From Metallyticus violacea (Eukaryota > Arthropoda > Insecta > Mantodea > Metallyticidae): a stretch of 64,000 nt of DNA. Every line of letters starts with the position of its first letter. The first letter of the stretch is position 1. The DNA is taken from NCBI GenBank assembly GCA_030762175.1, contig CM060831.1:81462001-81526000 (forward strand). The letters run 5' to 3'. Positions 57,064-64,000 of this stretch are shown piece by piece. The translations under genes and the position numbers were made by a program. The notes beneath the pieces were generated by a model that saw only the letters and a program-made list of their open reading frames with translations, was not told the origin of the DNA and made no database searches.

Positions 57064-57428
57064 AGTTGTTCCCACACTTGTCTGCGAAGGTTATAAGACT
57101 TTTTTACTGGTAATCGGCTTTTATTTACTTTCGTCTTTGTCGATTTCTCTTCCTCCTTTACCTCGACACCATTGGTTTCAAGGTATGGTTCCCTCACTTG
57201 TGACTCGATACCATTGGTTTCAAGGTATGGTTCCCTCACTTGTGACATAAGATCGAGATAGTTGGCCAACTTATATTTTATCAACTGCCATTTTTCAGGG
57301 TGTGGTAAATGTGTACGCTGTAATTTATTCATTTCTCTGATGAGTTGGTTAAGTGATTTGTCCACGAGGTGAAGCTTTTCGACAGCTTTTGGCTGTGAAG
57401 CTAGTATAATTTGCTTACCGTGCTTCAT
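57060..57428 (-). CDS. Polinton small protein, 122 aa, unknown, internal duplication
   Basis: ATG at 57428 follows the preceding stop directly (TAAATG). The N-terminal half is helical (LVDKSLNQLIREMNKLQ). The middle carries a 14-residue perfect-type duplication, SQVREPYLETNGIE / SQVREPYLETNGVE (42-base tandem repeat near 57168-57252), and the C-terminus is Lys/Glu-rich. No family recognised. Confidence 0.65.
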   Translation of the reverse strand: MKHGKQIILASQPKAVEKLHLVDKSLNQLIREMNKLQRTHLPHPEKWQLIKYKLANYLDLMSQVREPYLETNGIESQVREPYLETNGVEVKEEEKSTKTKVNKSRLPVKKSYNLRRQVWEQL

Positions 57429-57782
57429 TTAACTCAAATTTGACACGAGTGCACTACCGAGTGAAGCCAATATCGGGAGTAGAAAAGCAGGTAAAAAACC
57501 TCCTCTCTGTACAAGAATCTTTTTCTTTTCCTTTAAGGAAAGTCGTTTGTTAATTAATTTTCTCCAGCTAGCTTTATGCTTCTTTAAGCGTTTTAAACAA
57601 TTTATAGGTAAACTAACATGACCTCTGCACACGTTGAGTACACACTCGGAAATGGCTTTAATTAGCTGAGGGTTAGCACTTTTCAACAGTTTTTGTCGCA
57701 AAATAGGTTTAGCCTTGGCTAGCACTGACAAATTTGCATGTTGCCTTGCAATCAGTGGGCTACTCAGTCTGGCAATGCTCAT
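57429..57782 (-). CDS. Polinton conserved small protein with C-terminal hydrophobic segment, 117 aa
   Basis: Pattern LIKAISECVLNVCRGHV..., a Lys-rich RLKKHKASWRKLINKRLSL block, then RGGFLPAFLLPILASLGSAL (hydrophobic, ~94-113). This matches a hypothetical protein that recurs beside the ATPase in many animal Polintons and adintovirus-like elements. Function unknown; the tail could insert in membrane. A TTTAAATAAA box at 57829-57838 lies ~50 bases upstream and could start an internal transcript, since this is the only wide gap (96 bases) in the array besides the CRE block. Confidence 0.75.
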   Translation of the reverse strand: MSIARLSSPLIARQHANLSVLAKAKPILRQKLLKSANPQLIKAISECVLNVCRGHVSLPINCLKRLKKHKASWRKLINKRLSLKEKKKILVQRGGFLPAFLLPILASLGSALVSNLS

Positions 57783-57878
57783 CCTGTCTATGTCTGTGAT
57801 TAAATGACTGAAGTGTGATCGTTGCTCGTTTATTTAAACTCTCTGGGAAGCACACAAATAAAACCTTCAGAAAAGTGG

Positions 57879-58526
57879 TCAACAATTGGGTATAAAATAA
57901 GAAGGCGTTTCCCCTGGTAGGACGCCGGTTCGATACCTGTATTGATTTGGCGTGTACTGAGTGCAATCCAACACTAGATACCCGTGTGGGTTTTCAGTAG
58001 CTTTTTCAAATGCCTCTAAAAGAAACCTAGAGTTCTTTGGTTCGATCTGTTGACAAAGCCTATGAATTTGCATTTTATCTCTATTGTTTTTAAACACGAC
58101 AATGTAGTTTGCATTTAGAGATATAGTTCGAAATTTCTTTCCTTGTGGAAACACGTTTTGTAATATGTAAATAATCCCGAAGCGTTTGTGATGTGAATCT
58201 CTAGTGAAAAAATTTGACACGTTTTCCCCGGAGGCTTGATACATTAAATCATCCAAAATAACTAAATCCCCCTCGTTAACAGTGTCCAAATCTGGTATAC
58301 CTGCATGGGTTGCGAAGAACGGGCTTGGTTTAGGAGAATATTCTAATGGATGACACCACAACACTTTTCTCGCGGGTCTGTCAAACATTCTGTCTGCATT
58401 ACTAATTAAATTTTTCACAAATGTAGACTTACCACACCGCGACGGACCTGCAATTAGCATAGTGCACGGGAAATTAAATTTAAAGTGTTGGTTAGTAGAC
58501 ATTGTGGACGACTGATGTGATCTCAT
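57879..58526 (-). CDS. FtsK/HerA-type genome packaging ATPase
   Basis: 215 residues. Walker A GPSRCGKST at 27-35 and Walker B LVILDD with Asp92-Asp93, followed by a THHKRFG/RDSHHKRFG and ILQN sensor-like region, as in A32-like packaging ATPases of Polintons and large DNA viruses. ATG follows the polymerase stop directly (TAAATG); an in-frame Met9 is an alternative start. It would pump element DNA into the capsid. Intact. Confidence 0.92.
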   Translation of the reverse strand: MRSHQSSTMSTNQHFKFNFPCTMLIAGPSRCGKSTFVKNLISNADRMFDRPARKVLWCHPLEYSPKPSPFFATHAGIPDLDTVNEGDLVILDDLMYQASGENVSNFFTRDSHHKRFGIIYILQNVFPQGKKFRTISLNANYIVVFKNNRDKMQIHRLCQQIEPKNSRFLLEAFEKATENPHGYLVLDCTQYTPNQYRYRTGVLPGETPSYFIPNC

Positions 58527-61500
58527 TTAGACACGCCTTCTTTTATACCCATACGGGTAGGAATCAAAGTTTTCACACTGCACACGTTTGTTGACCACCA
58601 TCCTATAGGTTTTCACTGAAGACTCAGTTACCACAGTTCCTAGAAATTTCCTAGAAATCTGTGTGCCTTCAAGTACTACCGACATTGAATTATCCCTCAG
58701 CACGGTGTTCCTGATAACGTCGGAGTTTACATTTTCCAAATTCCCCGAGTTGAGGGTGATGCCTTTAATTTTACAGACAGAGTGCGTCTTATCTCCACAC
58801 TTAACCTCTATGGTGTAACTTTTTGGACCTGTAGATGCAAATCTGCAAATATACGCTCCATCGCCGTACTTTTCTATTTCATCTGTCATACAGCCTAAAA
58901 ATGGTCCCGTGGTTGGCATCCATTCCCCCGGTCTGTACGTGGCTATAACAGAATCTGTGTCGAAATAACACACGCGTTCGCCCAATCTCCTAAGGTAGGA
59001 ATAGAGTTCGATTCTTGCATGGGCAGTTGTATATGCAGCTATGACTGTGTTACTAGTAAAATTCAATTTAGGATTCTGTTCGCAATGTTTCCACACCACA
59101 TACATTACCTCCTCTGTAGCGGGCAGGTAAGACTGTACCTCTACACCTGGGTCATTAAGTAGGTCTATGAGCCTCGAATAATCTTTCACAAGCTCGCATG
59201 TGGACAAGTTATCTCTTTGGCCGTATTTTCCCCAAAAGGAGTTTAACATCAGTTTGGCCAACTCACGTCTGCCAGGATTGATTTCAATAGCGTCTTTATC
59301 CAGTGCCACGCCTTCTTTTTCCAAAAATCGTGCGATATACTCGTTTCTCATGGCAGGAGTGTCGCAGTCTTTGGGCCAACCGGAGGCTTCGGTTTTAATT
59401 TTCAGAAACTGATTCACATAGTCCTGAAAAAGCCCCTTTTCTCCAGTGATGGGGTTATAGCGTACCATGTCATATTCCCATATTTCATACACGTGAATCA
59501 CGCTATAACCTTCCTCTAATGCGACTTTAATCTCGTCCACTACCCAGGTTCCTGTCATACATCTTTCGTCCTCTGTATGCGTGCACTCTGTCTGATTCTC
59601 CATCTCTGCACATGTTCGGCATAGCGGAAACATAAGTTTACCGTTAATGCGCGACGGCAGGACGGGGTGGTACAGTCTTTCTGGGGGAAGAATTTTACAC
59701 TTTACAATACCGCCCTCAACATCTTGCAAATTTGGTAAATTATTCACATGAATTTTTGGGTGTCCAACAGGGTAAGCCTTGGTCTTATTTACGAACGGGT
59801 ACAAACTGCACACATCATAGTAAAACATTTTCATATCTCCAGAGGCTTCGCAGTAGGTTTTCGTACAATTTGTACGTCCACCAAAGAAGGCATCTCGTGG
59901 ATTGAGAGGTTCGGGGTAGGGAAAACTTTTGACAAATTCAGCCAAAACCCTATTGGTCTTAATCAAACCATTGAACTCACACTCCCACATCTCGGTCACG
60001 TTATACCCAGCATGCCTCATCATCTTCGTGACCTTCACGGTGTCCTCGTATCTGGAACTCATGGTCTGGTTGCCAGTGTTGTATAACCTTGAATTCCTAT
60101 TCGGGTAACAACGTGTGCAACCGTGGTAGAAGCATCCATGAAAGAAATAGACACATTTCCCTTCTTCTTTGTACCCGTCCACTTTATGCCCTAAAACTTT
60201 AATTTCCCGACACCGATAAGCATGCTGTATGATGGTTGATTGCTGCTGTTCCAACCAAGACAGCCAGATACACGCTACCCGCGATTGCTTATCAGCTAAA
60301 CGGTATCCTCCTGCGGGAATAAGTGGTATTTTATTTCTTGGCATGAACCGTTTCCTATATACATTCATGCATGCCTGAGCTATGGTGACGCATTCTCTAA
60401 ACGGGTCAATACCGTTCTCGTCAATAAATTGTTTCCTAAATTTGGAAACACCTTGACTCAAGAGATAAACGTCAGTTTTACAGTAAGTAACCATTTCTTT
60501 TTTCATGTCAAAGACATAATTTGAGGACAACTTTTCATTATGCCACTGCTCGAAAGTCTTGCGGTCATCAACACTCATGCCATCTGGGCAGTAATATTTT
60601 TGCTCTGGTACAGGACCAACATACTTTTCGTTTTCCTTGGTGTTGAACAGGTAAGGAAAATAACCTTTACATTCAGGCAGTTGAAAGGTTTTTGAAAAGT
60701 GAGACAGTGGCATAGGAATGAAATTCAAAGAGTCTAGAAAAGTTACACTCTTATACTTCATTCTGTAAATTTTGCTTCCATTCATAATCAGTTCGGGGTC
60801 CCAATTTAGGGTGCCCACCATGTGTTTTAACAAAAACTGGCCATCATACGACCTCAAGTTGTGTGCTATGACAATAATGTCACGGGATTCGAACCCTGGT
60901 TGTGTGATGTGGTCAAACAATTCTTTTACAGGCTCCTTGTCGAATACCCATTCTTTAACACCACACTGTGTACAATAGGGCATCTTATGAGACTTGTCCA
61001 CACACAGACCACAACTTTTATGCATTATACATAGATTAGGAATGTGTTCAAACACGTCTGTGGAATAAAGCGTGTTCTGAGTACACTCGAAATCTATGAA
61101 CATGAACACGAAATTCTTTCGCAAATTTGGTGAATTGTACGGCCGAATGTAGCACTCGTGGTTGGCATTCACATGGACCTTACAAGTAACACAATAAATT
61201 TCTCCGCACTGGTGAGGAGTTTTCCTAAGCCTCATATTCACAAGTTTGTTACACAACGGGCATACTTTTTCCACGTCGCATACTGACATGGATTTAGGGT
61301 AATATTTCCCCTTAATCAAATGATTATTAAAACAGGTCTCCCCGTTGAAATCGCGATGACATGAATCGCATTTCACATACCTATCAAATGATGTTGGACA
61401 CCTCTGTCGACACTTGACACAGTTTAGATCACACCTGTGAGTTTCTTTTTTATTAAGTGAGGGAAAATTACAATGTCGGCAATACCACTTACATTTGAAT

Positions 61501-62783
61501 GCCCCGTGTAGGTTTACAATTGCATTAAAATGGCTGTCGTGGAATATTACGTCGATGTGTTTATCGGTGTTAATTTCCGACTTGTAGAGGACATTTTTAC
61601 CATTATGACCACCAAAAACAGTGATAGGATACTCCTTTAGCGCTATTTCAAAGAGTTTCACGTCGTCAAGTGTAAACGGGCCATCGGTTTTGCCTATTTT
61701 CTCACACAACTCTACAGCTTTTTGTTTTTGCAGACGGTCATATCGCGTAATAGAACCATAATGAACATCCCCGTCAATTTTGGATTTGCACACTGCGATG
61801 GCTCTAGGTAGACAAAGATTGTCTTTGTTTTTAATTTCTATAATACCTTTGTTTTTACTACAGTCGTCGCAGCGTTTGTAACATGAACCTGATATTTCAT
61901 TTGTCCAAATACACGAAATTTTGATTGCCCCTCCCAACAAAAATTCTTTGTTACTTTGCATTATTTTCTCCATTGATTTCAATACGGCCTCGGGGTTTAC
62001 CTGATCAAACCTACGTACACTCATGTTAAAAGGTCTAGCAGGATTTTTGGTATCATGAACGGTTATTCCTACGAACCCTGGTTGGTTTTTTAGCAGATTG
62101 TCATCAACAAATGATAAATAATCATGAAACACTTTGGAAACCCATTGGTCAGGATCTGCATCTTTAGGCATCGAACTCACCATAATTTCAGTTTCAGAGT
62201 ACCCAGAATAAAATTTTTTAGTTGCCCTCTGGCTATGGTTAATAATTTCGAAAGATGGTTGCAAGGTTGCACTTACCTGTGGCACAATGCTGTCAACAAG
62301 AGAAGGTGGTACACCATTTCCGGTAGAAGGCGAGCCAGCTCCGGTAGAAGACGAAGCAGTTCCGGTAGAAGACGAAGCAGCTCCGGTAGAAGGCGAGCCA
62401 GCTCCGGTAGAAGACGAAGCAGCTCCGGTAGAAGGCGAAGCAGCTCCGGTAGAAGGCGAGGCAGCTCCGGTAGAAGACGAAGCAGCAGGACGGTATGGTT
62501 CACCGTTTCCGGTCTGATCACTTTTGCTGGCCACACCGCCCGAGAAGCCACGTGTTCTCTTAAGAGTGAGCTTGCCCCCATAACGTGTTCTCTTGCGATG
62601 ATCACAACTTTTCTTTTTGTTGACGAACTGTTCTAAAACCGACGTGAACCCTTCAACTAGACTCCCAGTACCGGAGTTTCCGTTATTCCTCGAAGACTCG
62701 GGCCCCTGGTCACTGATGGAAGTGTTTGTAGAAGATTGATCGGCAGAAGATTCGTCTCCGTAGTTGACAACCTTGGCAGACAT
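58527..62783 (-). CDS. Protein-primed DNA polymerase B with OTU-like and Vsr-like regions
   Basis: 1418 residues from the ATG at 62783; the nine bases upstream only add a GTG. Disordered N-terminus with (S/P)STGAA repeats (~103-158). OTU-like box DNLCLPRAI (Asp321, Cys324) with His418 in SHFNAIV; Cys/His-rich zinc array ~435-544. 3'-5' exonuclease: ExoI FIDFE (564-566), ExoII AHNLRSYDG, ExoIII YCKTD (767-771). A Vsr-endonuclease-like insert ~867-937 has VDGY, FFHGCFYHGC and WECEF. Polymerase motif A is DVCSLYP (990-996), B KLMLNSFWGKYG (1177-1188), C YFDTDS (1273-1278), then TGPKSY. It copies the element from a terminal protein. All catalytic residues present. Confidence 0.95.
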   Translation of the reverse strand: MSAKVVNYGDESSADQSSTNTSISDQGPESSRNNGNSGTGSLVEGFTSVLEQFVNKKKSCDHRKRTRYGGKLTLKRTRGFSGGVASKSDQTGNGEPYRPAASSSTGAASPSTGAASPSTGAASSSTGAGSPSTGAASSSTGTASSSTGAGSPSTGNGVPPSLVDSIVPQVSATLQPSFEIINHSQRATKKFYSGYSETEIMVSSMPKDADPDQWVSKVFHDYLSFVDDNLLKNQPGFVGITVHDTKNPARPFNMSVRRFDQVNPEAVLKSMEKIMQSNKEFLLGGAIKISCIWTNEISGSCYKRCDDCSKNKGIIEIKNKDNLCLPRAIAVCKSKIDGDVHYGSITRYDRLQKQKAVELCEKIGKTDGPFTLDDVKLFEIALKEYPITVFGGHNGKNVLYKSEINTDKHIDVIFHDSHFNAIVNLHGAFKCKWYCRHCNFPSLNKKETHRCDLNCVKCRQRCPTSFDRYVKCDSCHRDFNGETCFNNHLIKGKYYPKSMSVCDVEKVCPLCNKLVNMRLRKTPHQCGEIYCVTCKVHVNANHECYIRPYNSPNLRKNFVFMFIDFECTQNTLYSTDVFEHIPNLCIMHKSCGLCVDKSHKMPYCTQCGVKEWVFDKEPVKELFDHITQPGFESRDIIVIAHNLRSYDGQFLLKHMVGTLNWDPELIMNGSKIYRMKYKSVTFLDSLNFIPMPLSHFSKTFQLPECKGYFPYLFNTKENEKYVGPVPEQKYYCPDGMSVDDRKTFEQWHNEKLSSNYVFDMKKEMVTYCKTDVYLLSQGVSKFRKQFIDENGIDPFRECVTIAQACMNVYRKRFMPRNKIPLIPAGGYRLADKQSRVACIWLSWLEQQQSTIIQHAYRCREIKVLGHKVDGYKEEGKCVYFFHGCFYHGCTRCYPNRNSRLYNTGNQTMSSRYEDTVKVTKMMRHAGYNVTEMWECEFNGLIKTNRVLAEFVKSFPYPEPLNPRDAFFGGRTNCTKTYCEASGDMKMFYYDVCSLYPFVNKTKAYPVGHPKIHVNNLPNLQDVEGGIVKCKILPPERLYHPVLPSRINGKLMFPLCRTCAEMENQTECTHTEDERCMTGTWVVDEIKVALEEGYSVIHVYEIWEYDMVRYNPITGEKGLFQDYVNQFLKIKTEASGWPKDCDTPAMRNEYIARFLEKEGVALDKDAIEINPGRRELAKLMLNSFWGKYGQRDNLSTCELVKDYSRLIDLLNDPGVEVQSYLPATEEVMYVVWKHCEQNPKLNFTSNTVIAAYTTAHARIELYSYLRRLGERVCYFDTDSVIATYRPGEWMPTTGPFLGCMTDEIEKYGDGAYICRFASTGPKSYTIEVKCGDKTHSVCKIKGITLNSGNLENVNSDVIRNTVLRDNSMSVVLEGTQISRKFLGTVVTESSVKTYRMVVNKRVQCENFDSYPYGYKRRRV
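62310..62490. repeat. Coding minisatellite in the polymerase N-terminus
   Basis: Repeats of about 21-24 bases built on AGCTCCGGTAGAAG(A/G)CGA (plus orientation), encoding (S/P)STGAA units. Slippage here changes linker length without breaking frame. Confidence 0.85.
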
Positions 62784-62823
62784 GATTACCACGTGATATA
62801 AGCATCTTTCGTCGCGATTGAAC

Positions 62824-62936
62824 TTTTATAGACAACAAAAGATAACGCCCACACCCAATAGACAACAAAGACCACGCCCACAACCAATGAGAAGGTGAGG
62901 TTTCTACTGCGCATGCATAACCCTACAGCCAATCGT
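62824..62936 (-). promoter_or_regulatory. Promoter of the polymerase gene
   Basis: On the minus strand TATAAAA lies at 62824-62830, 41 bases before the ATG. Just upstream are two 30-base direct repeats (62831-62860 and 62861-62889), each carrying a GGGCG element and an ATTGG (inverted CCAAT), and a further ATTGG at 62931-62935. This is a compact eukaryotic Pol II promoter and the likely start of the minus-strand transcription unit. Confidence 0.6.
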
Positions 62937-63054
62937 CGTACAAATGGTGGGGGAAGGTTTTTTTAATCTTCCATCGGGTACGCGGTGTGAGTTTGCTAGA
63001 AGAAGAAAAAAGAATCCCCTTGTTTTTGACTTTTTTCTGTCACTGTGTGTTAGT

Positions 63055-63412
63055 AAGAAAACTTTTAGTTGGCTCTGTAAAGAAAAACCCACACATATTG
63101 TTTTTGACTTTTCTAACCCTGTGTGAGAAAATACAGAGTTTTAGTTAAAAAGAATATATACAAGTTAAAAAGAATATATACAAACGAATAAGAAACAATC
63201 CATTGACTCGGTTTTTTAGAAGAAGAAAAGATGGCCTCCGAATTCTTTTATAAACACGCGTGAACAAAGCATGGAAATACAGAAAAAGAAACTTTTAGTT
63301 GGCTCTGTAAAGAAAAACCCTCACATATTGTTTTTGACTTTTCTAACCCTGTGTGAGAAAACACAGAGTTTTTGTTAAAAAGAATATATACAAACGAATA
63401 AGAAACCACCCA
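63055..63412. repeat. Subterminal iterated repeats, right end
   Basis: A ~120-base unit (TAGTTGGCTCTGTAAAGAAA...TTTTTGACTTTTCTAACCCT...AAGAATATATACAAACGAAT) occurs at about 63063-63196 and 63294-63407, and again inside the terminal repeat at 63683-63792; the left end has one copy (49817-49930 inverted). Confidence 0.8.
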
Positions 63413-63414
63413 TG

Positions 63415-64000
63415 TCGATGTGAAAGAACTTTTATTAACAATGTCTTTTCCCCCGAAAGAAAGAACTTTTAAATGTCTCTGAAGATAGGATTTTAGAAGA
63501 ATGTTTTTTGTTTCCTTGTGAAAATAATAGCTTTTTAGAAATACAGAGAAAAAGCAACGTGAAAAAGAAACTTTTAAAATACCCACATATTGTTTTCGAC
63601 TTTTGAAAACACCGTGACAACTCCCATGTGAGGGAACAAAAAGCATTGTGTGGTGTACAGAGCGAGCCAACGTGTTATTTTTAGTTTGGCTCTGTAAAGA
63701 AAAACCCACACATATTGTTTTTGACTTTTCTAACCCTGTGTGAGAAAATACAGAGTTTTTGTTAAAAAGAATATATACAAACGAATAAGAAACCACCCAT
63801 TGAAGACCGAATTCACGCAAAAGCATTGTGCGGGCGGCGAACAAAGCGAGGGACACAAGGCGGGCGGCGAACAAAGCGAGGCGGGCGGCGAAAGCGAGCG
63901 GTGGGGGGAGCGAGCAGTGGCGAACTGCCAACGCAGTGGCGGAAGGGCTCTCCATTTTTTTACAACGTAATTAATTGATCACACACACTTTTTTCGGGAG
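63415..64000. repeat. Polinton right terminal inverted repeat (cut by window end)
   Basis: Complement matches 49606-50085. Position 64000 pairs with 49606, so roughly 300 further bases, ending near GGGATATATACT, are expected outside the window. The long minus frame 63248-63955 runs through this repeat and its iterated units; it encodes the same sequence twice and lacks any motif, so I treat it as repeat DNA. Confidence 0.88.

Larger units (their letters stand above)
49309..64000. mobile_element. Polinton/Maverick element, complete coding set, right terminus outside window
   Basis: Self-synthesising DNA transposon / endogenous polintovirus. It is bounded on the left by AGTATATATCCC at 49309; the right inverted repeat runs off the window. 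It encodes protein-primed DNA polymerase B, packaging ATPase, integrase, minor and major capsid proteins, core peptide, adenain-type protease and small accessory proteins, all on the minus strand. No frame in the recognised genes is broken, which suggests a recent insertion. Length seen is 14.7 kb; expected total is near 15 kb, within the known Polinton range. Base composition and gene density differ sharply from the flanking AT-rich host DNA. Confidence 0.93.

Noticed and set aside
62271..62276. Perfect splice donor CAG/GTAAGT inside the polymerase gene (minus strand)
   Set aside because: The frame continues with conserved-looking N-terminal sequence and I see no matching acceptor, so I treat it as fortuitous; junction reads would settle it.
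62124..62636. Plus-strand Arg/Ser-rich frame and other frames over the polymerase N-terminus
   Set aside because: Antisense or shifted readings of the (S/P)STGAA repeat.
63248..63955. 235-codon frame in the right Polinton end, with a 124-codon counterpart at 49651-50025
   Set aside because: It lies in the terminal inverted repeat, repeats its own sequence through iterated DNA units, and has no motif; more likely repeat DNA than a gene, though its conservation at both ends is noted.
1..64000. CRISPR arrays, bacterial operons, or plasmid genes
   Set aside because: No spaced repeat arrays of that type; the overlapping genes belong to a Polinton in animal DNA with introns, TA-flanked mariners and SINEs.

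Overview
The window reads as nuclear DNA of an insect, most likely a large-genome hemimetabolous species (cockroach/termite type is my best guess, not proven). It is AT-rich, packed with decayed Tc1/mariner elements, tRNA-derived SINEs, LINE fragments and microsatellites, and carries one recognisable spliced host gene. That gene is a lytic polysaccharide monooxygenase of family AA15, with 100-200 bp exons separated by kilobase introns.

Layout. 1-26.5 kb is host intergenic or repeat DNA: SINEs, LINE 3' ends, several fold-back/long-TIR DNA transposons (1.2, 7.0-8.7, 9.9-10.5 kb), a cluster of four tRNA-like Pol III units (11.87-12.51 kb), a ~320 bp satellite-like repeat split by a mariner (16.9-18.9 kb), a histone H3 retropseudogene (19.5 kb), a small unit with a heat-shock-type promoter (21.6-22.0 kb) and a pogo/DDE_1 relic (24.3-25.2 kb). 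26.7-45.9 kb (minus strand) holds seven exons of the AA15 LPMO that join in frame from the mature N-terminal histidine to a stop codon; only the signal-peptide exon is missing. Its introns contain about a dozen mobile-element copies. 46-49.3 kb is a further mariner copy and repeat DNA.

49.3 kb to the right edge is a Polinton/Maverick (polintovirus-like) element, truncated by the window end about 0.3 kb before its expected right terminus and inserted in a mariner-like copy. All recognised genes are on the minus strand. In transcription order: protein-primed family B DNA polymerase (with OTU-like and Vsr-like regions), FtsK/HerA packaging ATPase, two small proteins, retroviral-type integrase with chromodomain, penton-like minor capsid protein, pX/pVI-like core peptide, double jelly-roll major capsid protein, adenain-type cysteine protease, a PC4-like protein and three small unknowns. 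No frame is visibly broken. Most adjacent genes share ATGA, TAATG or TAAATG stop/start junctions, while two small introns sit between the protease and the next gene. Together they cover replication, integration, packaging, capsid building and capsid maturation, so this looks like a young copy able in principle to make virus-like particles.
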